A program made the position numbers and the translations under genes. Shown piece after piece: positions 20,600-33,253 of a stretch of DNA of 64,000 bases. The DNA lies in assembly GCA_936432065.2 (NCBI GenBank), contig OW386285.2:32791920-32855919 (forward strand). Reading direction: 5' to 3'. The stretch comes from Rutpela maculata (taxonomy: Eukaryota; Arthropoda; Insecta; Coleoptera; Cerambycidae). Numbering within the stretch: position 1 is the stretch's first letter; each line of letters begins with the position of its first letter. Under the pieces are notes generated by a model that was given only the letters and a program-made list of their open reading frames with translations, had not been told where the DNA came from and did no database searches.

Positions 20600-21680
20600 G
20601 GGCTAGCTATAGTTGTACGCACGTTTCACTAATACATTTAAGAACAGCAAAACTTTATCTTGCCCGATCTCTATCGTAAACTTGATATTTGCAATATGTT
20701 GATTATTCTAGCGGTCAAGGAAAACAGATAAAGATGATTTTCCATGTGGCCATACATGAACGTATCATCTACATATCATATCCGTCATTTTGGTTTCTTC
20801 TCACTGCTATATATATCTTCCTCCTCGAATGCTTCCATGAACGTATTAGCTATTATTGGTGAAAACGGCAGTCCCGCGGATGCTGCATTCCTCTGTTCCT
20901 ATAAATCTCCACAGATAATATGTTGTCGATAGCAAAAATAGACCAGATGATCCTTTTGGTGCAAGTTGTTGACGTATCAGGTCAGCTACTTTCTCGATTG
21001 ATACGTTGATGAACATCGATTTAACATCATTTAAGCTCACCATCATGTCATTGGTCATTACTTCCAAGTTCTGTAAAATTCTACGAAATATCCGTAGTTC
21101 TTTACGTAGCTGCTAGTCTTGTCTAAATATTGTGTCTTCAATATATTTAGCCAATTCATTAATCGGCGCTAAACATGTGCTAATGACTGAGAGTCGTGGT
21201 GTTATAGTTTCGTTCAGCAGCAGGCGTCGCTATTTTACTGGGATCCGTGATTGTTGAAAAGCAAACGAGGATAGCAGTTTGCTCCTTTCACAGTCTTGCA
21301 TAATGTTTTTCTAAAGATTGTTGTTTTCTTTATATTCTTATTACTTCAAGACCATTGTTGCGTTGCCCTTATCTGCTTTTAAAACGACGATATCTTGATT
21401 GTTGTGAATATCTTTAAGATCTCATTCATCCACTTGAGTGATGTTCCTCCTGGGTGATCTTGATTTCTTTATTGTACGGCACGTTTAGTATCACACTTTC
21501 TCGACGCCTTTAACTAGCAATCCACTAATGGTGTTTTCAATTTCAGCGATAATATCTTCTTTGGGTAATCTATTCAATGCAACTACAAAGTTTGTTCTTT
21601 TGGCTAACATAGTCTATTCCCCTGGTAGTCGCAATTCTTCCCATAATGTCAAATTGGATACTGATTTTACTATATTATAA
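20600..21680 (-). pseudogene. Penelope-like element reverse transcriptase remnant
   Basis: The minus-strand order is 'NFVVALNRLPKEDIIAEIEN' (about 21590), 'DIVVLKADKGNATMVLK' (about 21370), 'VSLNDVKSMFINVSIEKV' (21050, motif A), 'YYLWRFIGTEECSIRGTAVF' (about 20890, where the AMGSPL segment is expected) and 'YVDDTFMYGHMENHL' (about 20770, motif C, YVDD). This order and these motifs are characteristic of Penelope-like retroelements (PLE). Multiple stops and frameshifts and a degraded motif B make it inactive. No GIY-YIG domain follows downstream on this strand. Confidence 0.75.
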
Positions 21681-22779
21681 TTAGCTTCTTAGATCCAAGG
21701 GATAAGCAAAAAATATTACATGTTAGAAATGCTACTTCCCTACATCATAAACTCTCAAATAATAGTTTACATTAACTTAAATTCCAATTTATGGTTAATT
21801 ATTATACTATGATAATTGGGTTATTAAAAATAACCACATTAAACTCGTAATTTCATTTGCATGCGCACGACATGTCAGTTATAATTATGAGGGGGAAGTT
21901 TATCTTTCTATTAAATTTTAAAAAATGTATATACTTAGTTTATAGCTGTCATAAACTGCGAACTTATAAAATATTTCACTCCGAAAACAGACTCATGTGA
22001 GATGTCAGTAGATGGAACGTTAAAATATGCTTTTGTCATGAAAGTGAAATGTTATTTTATGTATAGACAGACGTGGAAGTGAAACTAAAAGAGTCTCGGT
22101 GTTTTCCATTATGTGTTGCATACCTACACATATATCATGACAGGGTACTATAAAAAATTATGTTTTATAGTAACTTATTTACTGTAAGCCTCGCGGATAA
22201 AGTCACGTTATTTTTGTATATTTTCATTTCATACAGGTTTGAAATGTCTACGTATATTTAGAGGTTATAAAATTAGTCAGTTCTGAGTCCATTTTATTAA
22301 CATTTTAATTATGATAGATCTGGTAGATGTTATTTGTACACAATACGTCGTTATAGCTACAATAATGTCGCTCAAATGTAGAAATGCAGTAGTTACTGTG
22401 ATTAGTGGTTTTAAACATTAGATGTAAATATAATAGAATATTGTTCGCAATACGTTTTTGCGGAGTACTTAAACTTAAAAGGAGACAACGTCAATCACAA
22501 AGCTGAAGAGGGGTGAAGGGTAAGCAGTGTGGCTATTATAGGGCACCTGCACGTGACGTCACGGCTAACCTCAGAAATATGTGTTTTTTGTAGGTTGGAA
22601 ATCTAACCTGTAATTAGCAGTCTATTTTTATTAATCAACAATATTGAAAAATTATTTACGTGAATTTTTAAATATTTGCTTGGAGCCAGTACGGCTAAAA
22701 ATGCATATACAAACATTAAGAATGAGAATAAACTTGAAAAACTTAAAATTATGTTGGATACATTAAAAATCACTGTACT
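21681..22779. other. No gene recognised
   Basis: AT-rich sequence. A minus-strand open frame at 22603-22893 overlaps the hairpin repeat below and is not protein-like. A palindromic 'cgtgacgtcacg' lies at about 22553-22563. Confidence 0.4.
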
Positions 22780-22794
22780 AAAAATTTTGACTGG

Positions 22795-23050
22795 GAAAAA
22801 GCAGTTTTTAGCCAAACGGCTGGCGTTATTAAACTGAAAAAAATATATTTTTGTAAGTAAATGAATACTTACTACACTTCTATTGAAGAACATTTTTAGC
22901 TAAAACTTGTTTATTAGGAAGATCCCTCATCACAATTGGCTAATAAACAAGATTTAGCTAAAAAAGTTCTTCAATAGAAGTGTAATATGCATTTACTTAC
23001 AAGAATATCCTTTGATCAGTTTAATAAAATGAGCGAGTTCGCTAAAAAAT
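22795..23050. repeat. Long hairpin (foldback) repeat
   Basis: The left arm, about 22805-22918, and right arm, about 22940-23045, are inverted copies. Shared words are 'cttctattgaagaac' with 'gttcttcaatagaag', and 'tttgtaagtaaatg' with 'catttacttacaa'. A 20-bp loop lies between. Probably a MITE or foldback element. Confidence 0.7.
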
Positions 23051-23654
23051 GCTTTTTGCTGTAATTTTTTTTTAATACAATGCTGTTTTAGTAGATGGAA
23101 TCACTTCGATATAATTAAAATGATTGCAAAAATAATTACATTTATAACCGATGCGCACTCATTTCGTGTATTTGAAGCTTGATTTCGATGTGTTCTTGAC
23201 CTTTCAGGTGTGATTGTAAGTAGGTAGAGCAATAGTAAAGAAAGTACGAACGCCAAAACTAGACAACCAACACAACAGCTCTCTGTACTTTATTGGTTCA
23301 TTTCCGCTCACTCCCCTCTGATTTGATCGCATTGCTCCCTCTTAACATACTGTTATTGTTTAATTGGTGCTGGAATCGTCAAGATTATCGCCATTAAGAG
23401 ATTTGAGTGAGTTGGAATAATTAATGCACAGCGTACAAGATGAACAAATAATGCAATGCACACCATTACTTCGCTTAAATTTTGGGTGGAAAATTTAGTA
23501 TATGAGAAGTGCATGAATTTCTTATTACTTACTTACTTACATCAGAAAAATAATAATTATGCGTTAAATAAAAGAATATAACTAGATTTCTCATGCCTAG
23601 ACTGTAGAATCGTATCAAGGAAAGAATGAAACGCGTTTGCTTTGAAGACTCGAT
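23051..23654. other. No gene recognised
   Basis: AT-rich, with no shared repeat noticed. Confidence 0.4.
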
Positions 23655-24020
23655 GCGAGAAATGGCGATTTCTGATTGGTACGATCAGGAGCATGTACTT
23701 GTCTCGTGGTTAGTGTTTTTCAGTATGTGACTGTATGAGGTAGCGCAAAGAAACATGGACAGATTAGGGGAATTTTTTAAAATTTTCGACTCCAAACTTC
23801 TTGGGGAAAAGAGTTTTTCCGCAGTAACAACGTACGCGACAAGTTTCATCAAAAACTAACCAGTGACGGCGAAGTTCTGGTGGGTTGGGGTGACAGAGAA
23901 AAAAGCTATTGCAACTGAACGGATTTTTGTTTTATTGATTTGCCTGCATCATCTTTGACTAAAATCTTTGTAATTCTTTAGTTTTTTCGTGCATCGTACC
24001 AATCAGGCAAGAAATGACCC
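23655..24020. mobile_element. Possible 0.36 kb MITE
   Basis: 'tctgattggtacgat' near 23672 and 'atcgtaccaatcagg' near 23993, each with matching outer bases (aaatggcgattt against caagaaatg), form an inverted pair about 320 bp apart. No coding content. Its ends and target duplication are not clear. Confidence 0.45.
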
Positions 24021-24390
24021 CTCGAATTTTATCGTGGCATTCTGTATATTAGAAATATGGAAAGCTTGAGCATATTGAGCTCCAACACGCTAGTGTGATC
24101 GCTTGTTGCACACGTATGCTTGCCAAATAACAAAACATTATAATTTATTTCCCCTATTTTCCTAATTCCAATAGATTATATATTAATAAAATGTACTCAG
24201 AACTTATAACATTCATTACTGCTACTAAATATTCGTAAAGATTCCAAGCATATATGTTTGGAAGTTTGGACCGAATGAAGAGAGACAAAAATAATGTGAC
24301 ACTATCCGCGAGGCTTATAGTTAATAATTTACTAAAGAACATAATGTGCTAGTTTGTTGTTAAGGAATGATTTATCCCATATTAATATTA
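24021..24390. other. No gene recognised
   Basis: AT-rich. A short direct repeat ('aaggaatgatttatcccat') occurs at 24362-24380 and again about 30 bp later, just before the Penelope-like fragment. Confidence 0.5.
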
Positions 24391-24394
24391 AGGA

Positions 24395-24735
24395 ATGATT
24401 TATCCCATATAGAAGGACAGCGATGTCGACTACCAAGCGAAACTACAGCACCATGATGATTTAGACGGCCTGTCTAAAATTCATAAGTCTGGCAATCCTT
24501 AGAAACCAATCGTCAGTAAATGTAGACTTATGAATTGGCTGCATACGTCGAAGACACACATCGACGATAAGACTAGCAGCTCAGAAAAGAAGTCCGGACA
24601 CCTCGTAGAAATTTTACAGAACTTGAAGATAACGACTAGTGATATCATGGTGAGCTCGACGTCGAATCGCTGTTCACCAAAGTACCAATCAAGAAATTAG
24701 TTCAGGGTTATCAACTTGTATTAACAGTTGATCCT
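24395..24735 (+). pseudogene. Penelope-like element RT fragment 2
   Basis: The plus strand reads 'GLSKIHKSGNP' (the 'G.PKIHK' motif of PLE reverse transcriptase), then 'KPIVSKCRLMN' and 'LVEILQNLKITTSDIMVS' (start of motif A). A frameshift follows, and the expected 'SLFTKVPIKKLVQ'-like text is in the next frame. It corresponds to the part of the RT just upstream of the segment preserved at 21050 in the other copy. Short, broken and on the opposite strand. Confidence 0.65.
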
Positions 24736-24739
24736 CAGT

Positions 24740-24985
24740 TCTACTGTAATGTCATTAATGAAAATATTGAAGAATAATGGACCTAACATAGAACGTTGGG
24801 ATATACAAATTCTGCAGACCGTTCACCACAGTATTCTATAGGGTGTCTATTTTCAAGATATGACTCGTAAACTAACAACAAATTTCTTGAGAAATCAAAT
24901 TATTGAAATTTTAAACATAAAATACTGTGATCAAGTCTGTCAAACGCTTTAACGAAGTTTGTGTAAATTAATCTTGCGAATTAGC
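24740..24985 (-). pseudogene. LINE reverse transcriptase fragment
   Basis: The minus strand reads 'FVKAFDRLDHSIL' (motif A), then 'YLENRHPIEYCGERSAEFV' and a degraded 'G.L.VHYSSIF' where motif B should be. This is an R1/Jockey-like arrangement ('SYL..R...V..G..S'). It abuts the Penelope-like fragment on one side and an AT microsatellite on the other. Confidence 0.6.
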
Positions 24986-24993
24986 GTCGATAG

Positions 24994-24998
<5 letters not shown>

Positions 24999-25047
<49 letters not shown>
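24999..25047. repeat. (AT)n microsatellite
   Basis: About 49 bp of uninterrupted TA repeats. Confidence 0.95.
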
Positions 25048-25050
<3 letters not shown>

Positions 25051-25755
25051 GTTATACAAAAAAGATTGGTTGAGGTAGATTCTCCCTTGCTTAGGAAGTA
25101 TTTCTGGACATATGTTTTAATGAATTTTTTTGCATGTAGAATCTGCACCAGAAGTTTGTAACCGGTATTTCCGGGCACCCTGTATGCATGGACAATACAG
25201 AATTAATATAATGTGCTTTGATACAATGCTACTAATAATTAAGTTAATTATCTAAAGCTGTTAAATCCTCGTCGATTAATTAATAATGTTGATCCCAATG
25301 TGAGTGATGAAATCATAATTAATGATATATTGTTACATAATCCTGAACTAGAAAATTCGATAATTATAATTGTTACTAAGCTTAAGCTTAAATTCCCTCA
25401 GAATACAATCATGTAAGTTTCATGGAAACTGCTACTTATACGTCTCGTCCGTTGAACAAATTGCTATATTCAAAATTATTTTCAAATAGTCATGTTATCG
25501 TTGTACTAGTTTTAGATACTGAAAAGTTGACTATAGAATGAAAGACTTTGGTAAAATGTGAACATGGACGGTAAACAAGTATTTTTCTGGAGCAGAAATT
25601 ATATAAATTTTGTAAAGTATAATAATAGATCTCAATGGGAGACTAGATCATAGGGAAAACGATAAAAAATGTCGTGTTTATTGTAATTTCGTTTTCTAGA
25701 AACAAAACAAATTATAGTGGATAATAGTTACAGAGTGACAATCTTCGTCCTGTGT
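25048..25755. other. No gene recognised; a possible TIR end
   Basis: AT-rich. 'ccgggcaccctgta' at about 25169 looks like a TIR end followed by TA, but I found no partner. Confidence 0.35.
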
Positions 25756-26203
25756 TAACTGTTGATCACAATATCTGTCAAAAGAGTCTGGGGATTGGAT
25801 TGTCCAGTAATAATGTCGCATTCTCTTATATTTTCTTCCAAATTCACTGTACTTTTTTCGCTTTTGGTGAGTTTAACTGTCTATTTTTCTTTCCGATGGA
25901 AAAAGTCTGTGCAGAAAGTATTATTGTCTTTGATCCGTCTCTTACGCCAAATAATTTCTTGCCTAGTAACCCACAGAGTTCGTATTGTCCCCCAATTTTC
26001 TCCTAAACCTTAGGAGGAGGTCAACATTCAATGTATGTATGATGTCGTGCGTGTAGTATCAGTTTAATCTTTGTCGCCCATCGAATGCCTTTGCTAAGTA
26101 TATCAACCACACATTGCAACCACTTTTTAGCTTTGTGTTCAGCTGGTTTATGCGTTTTTGCAAATTTTTTTAATGTCAGAAATACTTTACCAGCTGGGCG
26201 CAA
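25756..26203 (-). pseudogene. Unidentified coding-like stretch
   Basis: The minus strand holds 'GKVFLTLKKFAKTHKPAEHK' and 'KWLQCVVDILSKGIRWATK' in one frame (26203-26021). After stops come 'LGKKLFGVRDGSKTIIL'-like and 'LEENIRECDIITGQSNPQTL' readings in other frames. Residue composition looks protein-like, but I do not recognise the family. It may be part of a decayed element. Low confidence. Confidence 0.25.
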
Positions 26204-28369
26204 GATTGAGGCTTTTAGAAACGATTCTGGGTTTAAATATTGGCCGATTGTTGCATTTATTAACGCTATGTATATATAAGGCCAAGGTTATTTAATAAAT
26301 TGGAGGAAAATATAAAAGAAGCAGTGTATCTATATATTTAAGAAAAAAAATGAATACTTGAGTTCTGTAAAATCTGGTAATGATACTTAATATTATAGAT
26401 TAAAACAAGGTCATTAAAAATTTATTGAAATTATAGTGTAATAAAACTATAATAAGAAGTTACTTCCCCCATTGTACTAAAAGCAATTTCATATTTGATT
26501 AAAAACATTAACAGGAAATAAAATAATAATAATAATAAATTTAAAAAAACAAGAAAAAATATATGAGGGTGTGGATAACTATATGTCTAATCTATATGTA
26601 TAGGTATACGTAGGATATGCATGTATACTGGAGAGGATCTGTCGAGAAAAAGAGAAGTTTTGAAACTAACTTAAAAAAAAAATTGACAATTCAGTTACAC
26701 GTGTTCTCTTTTATCATGTTATCAAGTTAGTTCAACTTAATCGCACGGGGTGTGGGAGGAATTCGCATTTAAAATTCACAAAAACACGTTTTTCTACGAT
26801 AAATTCGTTATTATTGACTTGACGAAAAAAAGTTTAATCAAACGTCTCTCTCGCGGAAGCACATAATCTGGTTTTTTCAAATCGGACGGTAACTTTTCGT
26901 GAAATTTTTTTGTCCTAACACTAATATACAGAAAAGTAATTCCTAAATTTTTTCACGAAAAGATGAGGAGCGGATGAAATTGGAGCCGGAGGATGGGTGT
27001 GGTGGGCCAATTAGGGGAGGGAGAGGTATAAGTATGTACGTGTGTATATCGGGTGGCGCAGCCGATAGAATACTCTTGTAACTTTTCAATGGGAGAATGA
27101 ATTTTTTTCAAACTTGGCGCAATGGTATGGAATGAAATTTTCAATTATATGATGTAAGGAACCAAAGTGGCCGACTTGTTTCGATTCAATTGACATGAAA
27201 ATCAAATTTTAAATGGGACAACCTATATATTTTTACATATTTTGATCCTACTGGCCAGAATACATATGATCTTACCCTTAAATATTATTTTACCGGGAAA
27301 GAGCTAGTTGCTATTGACGACGCGACGGCAGGTAAGTGAGCTACTTACTCTCCTATGGCTAAATAAGTGTTTTCAAGTAGACTACGTGACATCGATCAAT
27401 GTCAAAAAAATTTCTTAGTGTCACTAAATTGATCAAGAAATGTAAAATCTGATTTTTTATTTCATGAACCGTAGCTGTGGGAGCAGATAAAACATTATAC
27501 ACCACGCACGAAGTAAGTAACTTTGACCGTTCTTGGACCCTGTTGCCAGCCCTCGCCACCCTTGCTCAAAATCGGCCTCAACTGGCAAAAACTACATACC
27601 TCCTTGTGTGTAAATAACTATCATAATGACAAAAGATTCAGTGATTTTTTCGAATGAAAATTTAGTCCAAAATTATGAATTAAATTAATAACACGTAATC
27701 ATTTTAATAAGTATCTTGAATGATTAATTTTAATCATATTGGATCTGAGTAGGTGTTGATAGATATTCAAAAAAATGAATTTTAAATCGAATTCTAAAAT
27801 ATCCCAGAAATGACAGTAGTATTTATATCTGCTAGATCTTTTTCCATACCCCATAATTTAATTCCCGAAATTGCTAAATGGACCTTACCATGATTGATAC
27901 TCGTATAAATTTTAAATCTGAAAGTCAGACCCCTGGGGAACGTCAATGAAAAGTGTGAAATTACACCAGAAAATTAATTGTCTTTCTGCCGCTTATTGAT
28001 TACGTTTGATGTTTGATATAATACATTTTGTTGCATGTAAAGTAGCGCAAAATGTGTTCGTCAGCCTTGCGATTCATTAATTAATAATACCTTCTCTTGC
28101 TTCTTTTGTCAGGTAGAATGTCAAGGATTTAACTTTTTTTAATCAATAACATTATTGTAAAAATTTACATAAACCTTTTACATTATGATACTATTGTTTT
28201 TTGAATTACGGAAATTATCACAGTCGCATTTTTTGGGCTATTAAAAAATTTAATTAATACGTGGAATATATTGGAAATTATTTCCATTAGTAACGTATCA
28301 TTATCACTGCTGCATTTACTTGTATATATAAACAAATGTGTTCAGATTTCTTTTTCTATATCTATACTA
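26204..28369. other. Intergenic, no gene recognised
   Basis: AT-rich, with AAT-rich runs near 26522-26540. An imperfect hairpin pairs 'cttttcgtgaaattttttt' (about 26893) with 'aaattttttcacgaaaag' (about 26946). A possible TIR-like end 'cgggtggcgcagccgata' is at about 27050, but no partner was found. The short open frames here (for example 26953-27144, 27359-27559) look random. Confidence 0.4.
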
Positions 28370-28401
28370 TACAGTGTGTCCCCGGATGGGGTACCGCATA
28401 T

Positions 28402-28515
28402 TGTTCAAAGAGGTTTAGAATGTCATGAAACGTCGAGATTTTAAGTTTGAACAAAAAAATATCTGTCTTTCGTTCTGTCTGTCGGCCTGTGTGTCTGTAA
28501 CTTTTTTCTACGCAG
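28402..28515 (-). repeat. Repeat Y copy 1, left piece (host of the LINE)
   Basis: It contains the family signature in reverse orientation: 'gaatgtcatgaaacgtcga', then CTGT/GTCG-rich text and 'gtaacttttttctacgca'. It stops at about 28515, where the 4.1 kb LINE starts, and resumes at 32642 at the matching family position ('tctggaacgttgacttgaaa'). Confidence 0.7.
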
Positions 28516-28645
28516 GATGAAGTAAGATGGCGGCGCGCGAGTCTCCTATAAACTAAAGTAATTTGACATAATAAAAGTATCATACTGCTGCTTAAAGTGC
28601 TTAAATATTAATCAATAGTAATAAACCAAATAGAACTTATGCAAA

Positions 28646-29371
28646 ATGTCTACAAAAACGGGAGAAAAAGGCAATATGAATAAAAAAACAACTAGTGATG
28701 TTGATATTACCACTCGTCTACAAGAAATAGAGGAAAACTTCTTGCAACAACTTGGAAATTTTAAAGGTGAATTATCAGGATTGCGAAAAGAAGATAATGC
28801 TCCGGAAAATGTAACGAAAATCGACCAACTGATGCAAAGATTTATAAGTTTCGAAGCTAAAATAAAAGAGTCCTTTTTGCAACTTCAACAGTAGGTTAGT
28901 GAAATCTCCTTACAAGTAGATATTTACACTCAAAGATCAAACAAAAATAAATTATTACTCTACGGCGTTAAGGAAACTGACAAAGAGGATTTGTTTTCTA
29001 TAGTAACAAATATTCTAAATACCAAGTTACAATTAAAGGAGAACCAGGATACTCTTCTATCTAAGTGTGATTTATCGGATTGTTATCGATATGGAATAAG
29101 AAATGAAACAAAAACGAGGCCAATAGTAATGGAATTCGTGCATATCTGGAAACCTCGCTACATATTTTACAAGAAGAAAGGTCTTAAAAGGTCTGGGTAT
29201 GTTATTAGCGAAATGTTAACACCGTCACGCTACGAACTTTATAAAGAAGTAAAAGAAAAATTTAAGACGGAATGCTGGACCAGGAATGGGAAGATAGTAT
29301 TCATATTGAGAAATAAAAAACATTTTATATCGACTTCTGATGAATATATCAGAATTATTACAAATAATTAA
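28646..29371 (+). pseudogene. LINE ORF1 with one in-frame stop
   Basis: This would be the RNA-binding ORF1 protein of the LINE. The ATG at 28646 ('MSTKTGEKGNMNKKT') opens a 242-codon frame broken only by TAG at 28892-28894. After an N-terminal region rich in Glu, Leu and Lys that may be a coiled coil (about residues 20-85), it reads 'RSNKNKLLLYGVKE', then 'YRYGIRNETKTRPIVMEF' and 'RSGYVISEMLTPSRYELYKE'. This is the layout of L1-type ORF1 proteins (coiled coil, RRM-like, C-terminal domain). The single stop and otherwise open frame suggest a fairly young copy. Confidence 0.75.
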
Positions 29372-29661
29372 TTAATGTTCTACTCAGTTTATTATGTTTA
29401 AAATATATATCTTCTTTTTTACCGTATGGAGATAAACATATTCTTGTCTACATCTGATTTATTTTGCTTTTTTTTAATTTCTTATATATTTGTAAAAACA
29501 ATTATCGTATTTCTTTTAGGCGCTGGGTTTGATCTTATCACATTGTCCAATTTGTTTCAAATAATAATAAAGTAGAGTGAACTGTAAATTTCTCTTTTAT
29601 TTGACAAATTTTGAATTATACTAATATACTAATAAAAAAATTTTTTATATTGTAGCTAGAC

Positions 29662-32388
29662 ATGTATAAACCGATAACTTTAGCTCAGTTCAATATCAGA
29701 TCGCTTTTGCCAAAATTTAATGAATTAAGAGACCACCTAGTACTGGCTGATTATTCTGTGCTATGTTTGACACTATAGGAGATGACGTTATCACAATAGA
29801 AGGATACAAATTGGTAAGAAGGGATCGTAGGATTGGTAGAGGGGGTGGAGTGGGTATGTACATTAAAGAATCGCTCTCGTTCTCTCTCACTGATATTGAA
29901 AGTAATACAGAACAGCTATGGGTAAAAATTAAAATAAATAAACAAAACTATGCAGTGGGAGTCGTGTACAGACAGCCAGATTCATCATATGGTGAATTTT
30001 TAAATACATTAGAACAGCAGTTGTCTGTTTTATTACCACAATATGACGAAATATTCTGTCTTGGTGATTTCAATATAGGCATGTTAAGGACTGATTCACT
30101 AAGTTGTCTTAAACTTAGTCAGATGCTTGAGGCATTTAATTTAGATCAACTAGTTCATTCTCCGACTCACATCACTCTTAATTCTTCAACACTTATTGAT
30201 CTCATAATAACTACTAATAATGATGACATCGTAGATTGTGTAAACGTAGTTCCCCTCGACCACTTGTCTGATCTTGAATTAACTTATTGTGAGTTAAATT
30301 TTAAAAGTAAATTGAATACACCTAACTTTAAAACAATAAGAAACTTCAAAAGTTTAATCAGGAACAATTTTACAATGATCTTGGGTTAATTAACTTTGAG
30401 GTTATTAATTACATGAATAATGTCAATGATAAATTAAATTTTTTAAATGAGAATATTCTAAACCTTTTGAATGTATATGCACCGTCGAGTACTATAAGAA
30501 TTACTAAGAAATTCTCTCCATGGATGACTGATAACATACGCTTACTGATATCTCTTAGGAATAAGGCCCGTAGTAGGTGGCGTCAAATTAAAAACGAGGG
30601 TCACTTTAATTATTATAAACACTTAAAAAATTACACTCTCGTGCAGAAGGGAAAAAAAGCATTTTTTGAGCATAAACTGAGGGTAAATGGTGTTAATAAT
30701 GTACGGAGGGATTTGCAAATTCTAAATATAGGAAAAACTGAAAAGAATTCAATACCCAATCATTTAAAAAATGTGGACAACCTGAATGACTATTATGCAA
30801 ATAATATTCCGCTGATGCCTACAGATCAAAATGTCATTAATTATTACAATAACAACATCAATCCAAATATAGAGACATTTACTTTCCGACTTATGTCCGA
30901 ATTTCTTGTGCAAAAAATTTTATACGGAATCAAAACCAATGCCCTTGGTTATGATGGACTCAATATCAAAATACTATTAATGTGTTGTCCTCATATCTTG
31001 CCTCATATAACGCACATCACAAACTTTTGTTTAAAAAATAACGTTTTTCCAGATGCTTGGAAGCAAGCCATACTGCCAATTCCAAAAAATAATAATCCCA
31101 CTGAGTTTAAGGACCTACAGCCAATAAGCATTTTACCAACAGTGTCAAAAGTCTTAGAGCACGTGACAAAGTTCAATTTACTGCCTGATATACAATCAGG
31201 GTCTCGCCCGTTACACAGTTGTGAAACGGCTCTCTTGAACATTACGGACGATATATTGAGAGGGGCAGATGAGAAAAAAGCTACAGTGTTGGTTCTCATT
31301 GATTTTTCAAAGGCATTTGATACTATAAATCATAAAATACTCTTAACTGTACTCAAGTTTATTGGTTTAAGCAATGGAGCGGTCAACTTCTTTCGTAGCT
31401 ATTTGAAGGGTAGAACTCAAAGAGTAAAAGTTGATGAGAATATCTCTGCCCCTCTTGATGTATTGTGTGGTGTTCCGCAGGGATCGATATTGGGCCCTTT
31501 ATTGTACACTCTATATACATTGGAGTTTCAAAAAGCCATTACAGACTGTCAAATGCATTTATACGCAGATGTCTCTTTCGATCCAAGTCAGTATATAGAT
31601 GCAATGAATAAAATTAACCATGACATTCGCTCGTTACTGGAAAAATCAAAATCTCACTCACTAAATATTAATGCCAACAAAACATCGGTTCTAGTATTCG
31701 GACAACCAAGTGCTAGGTCCCAGTTAACGGATAGAATTCAAATAAACATGGAAGGACACAACATAAGCCCTACTGAAAAGGCAAAGAATTTAGGGTTAAT
31801 CGTTGATAGTTCACTTAGATTTAAGCCTCGTATAAATAATTGTATCCGATTAGCCTACATGAACCTTAAAATGATTTACAGTAATAGGCATTATCTCAAT
31901 CAAAAAGTAAAAACAATTTTATGTGAATCACTAGTATTATCTAGATTTAATTTTGCCGACTCAGTATATCGTCCATGTATAGATGCGGAAGATAACCGCA
32001 GAATTCAAGTCATTCAGAATTCTTGTTTAAGACTAATTTTTGGTATACGGCGTAGCATATTTCACATAAACTGCCCGAGATAGGATGGCTTAACATGTCT
32101 GGGCGACGCCTGCTCCATTCCGCTTGTATATTTCATAAAATTATAACCAACAAAATTCCCAAATATTTGAACAAGAAGATCTCTTATAGAACGAATATAC
32201 AAATATATATAAATATCCATTTTAAAGGTACTCTCACTCATCCCCTTCATCGTACTGAATTGTTCAAACGCTCCTTCTCTTACCAAATAACTAAAATCTA
32301 TAATTCCATACCATCTGCTATAAAAAATAAGCCAATATCCGCATTTAAATATTATTATAAGAAATCTCTCTTAAATCGACAACCATAA
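29662..32388 (+). pseudogene. LINE ORF2 (endonuclease and reverse transcriptase)
   Basis: The start is at ATG 29662 ('MYKPITLAQFNIRSLLPKFN'). A frameshift near 29765 leads to the endonuclease: 'GRGGGVGMYIKESL', 'AVGVVYRQPD', 'LGDFNIGML', 'STLIDLIITTN', 'LDHLSDLELTYC'. Another shift near 30375 leads to the RT: 'FSPWMTDNIRLLISLRNKAR', 'VLIDFSKAFDTINHKIL' (motif A), 'GVPQGSILGPLLYTLYT' (motif B) and 'MHLYADVSFDP' (motif C). A last shift near 32085 gives the C terminus 'RSFSYQITKIYNSIPSA'. Two catalytic sites are altered: the endonuclease 'SDH' is 'SDL', and the RT 'YADD' is 'YADV'. With three frameshifts it cannot encode an active enzyme. Confidence 0.85.
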
Positions 32389-32618
32389 ATACAACATCTG
32401 AGCTAAGGTAATCGTATATGCCTACCCATTGCACCTAAAGACTTGTGTGGCAATTTATTTGCTATTACAAAATAAGTTTCAATTGGTCTCTAACGCGTAA
32501 GATTAAAAACAGGGGCATGCCTGTGCATAGCCATCTGATCTTCGGCGTTTTTCCCCCTCAATTGATTTGTATTTTCTTTATTTAATTTATGTACTCTAGT
32601 GGGAAAATAAAGACCATT

Positions 32619-32641
32619 TATTATTATTATTATTATTATTA
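32619..32641 (+). repeat. (ATT)n LINE tail
   Basis: Seven to eight ATT units end the LINE and are followed directly by repeat Y sequence. Confidence 0.9.
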
Positions 32642-33180
32642 CTCTGGAACGTTGACTTGAAATTTGGTACACGTATATATTTTAACGAGATTTGGAACTA
32701 GATTATATTTTCATCTTATTCTGTTGAAGTGTTAGAGAGTAAATTGGGGTAAATGGGGGTAAATAGGTAAATCAAGCAGGTAAAAGTCCATAAAATTGGT
32801 ATTTAGTATTATATACAAGAGAAGCTAATGTCTCAAAAAAATTTTTGGCATTAGCCACCCCCATTACTACTCCACCTCGTTATAAAAGGGAGTGAAAAAA
32901 AAATGTGATTTAGTGTGTACAAGAATCAAAGGCCTTAAAAGATATTTTTTACTTTATCCATCCCCACTACCACCCCCCTATGACTACCTCCACCCCACTA
33001 CCGATGTGGGATATCGTTTTATGGGTTTCTGGGGTAGATCATTTTAAATATTATATTATTAAAGTGTCATAAACAATTATTTCCACATACAGAATTTGTT
33101 CGTTGTGAGAGACTTGGGTAGCAAATCTGGATGTGGAAGTAGTGATTCCTTGGGCAGCGGTTTTTTGTTTTGCCGAGAAA
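32642..33180 (-). repeat. Repeat Y copy 1, right piece
   Basis: It continues copy 1 after the LINE, reverse orientation: 'tctggaacgttgacttgaaa', then GGGTGG-rich text, and ends with 'ggatgtggaagtagtgattc' and 'cttgggcagcggttttttg'. Confidence 0.8.
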
Positions 33181-33253
33181 AAGTTATTCTTTATTAAAAG
33201 TTTTGCTTGTCTTAGGAAGTCATAAACAGTTGTCAAACTTAAGATAAATTATA

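Larger units (their letters stand above)
28516..32641 (+). mobile_element. Near full-length 4.1 kb LINE (non-LTR retrotransposon)
   Basis: The unit has a 5' leader with 'agatggcggcgcgcg', ORF1, an interval of about 290 bp, ORF2 with AP endonuclease and reverse transcriptase, AATAAA at 32606-32611, and an (ATT)n tail at 32619-32641. It splits a reverse-oriented copy of repeat Y, and that defines both ends. About 5-10 bp of the Y consensus seem to be missing at the site and no duplication is evident. Protein motifs place it in the CR1/Jockey-like part of LINE diversity; the clade is uncertain. Confidence 0.8.

Noticed and set aside
25752..26279. Three plus-strand open frames
   Set aside because: They overlap in different frames and look like shadows of the weak minus-strand coding-like stretch.
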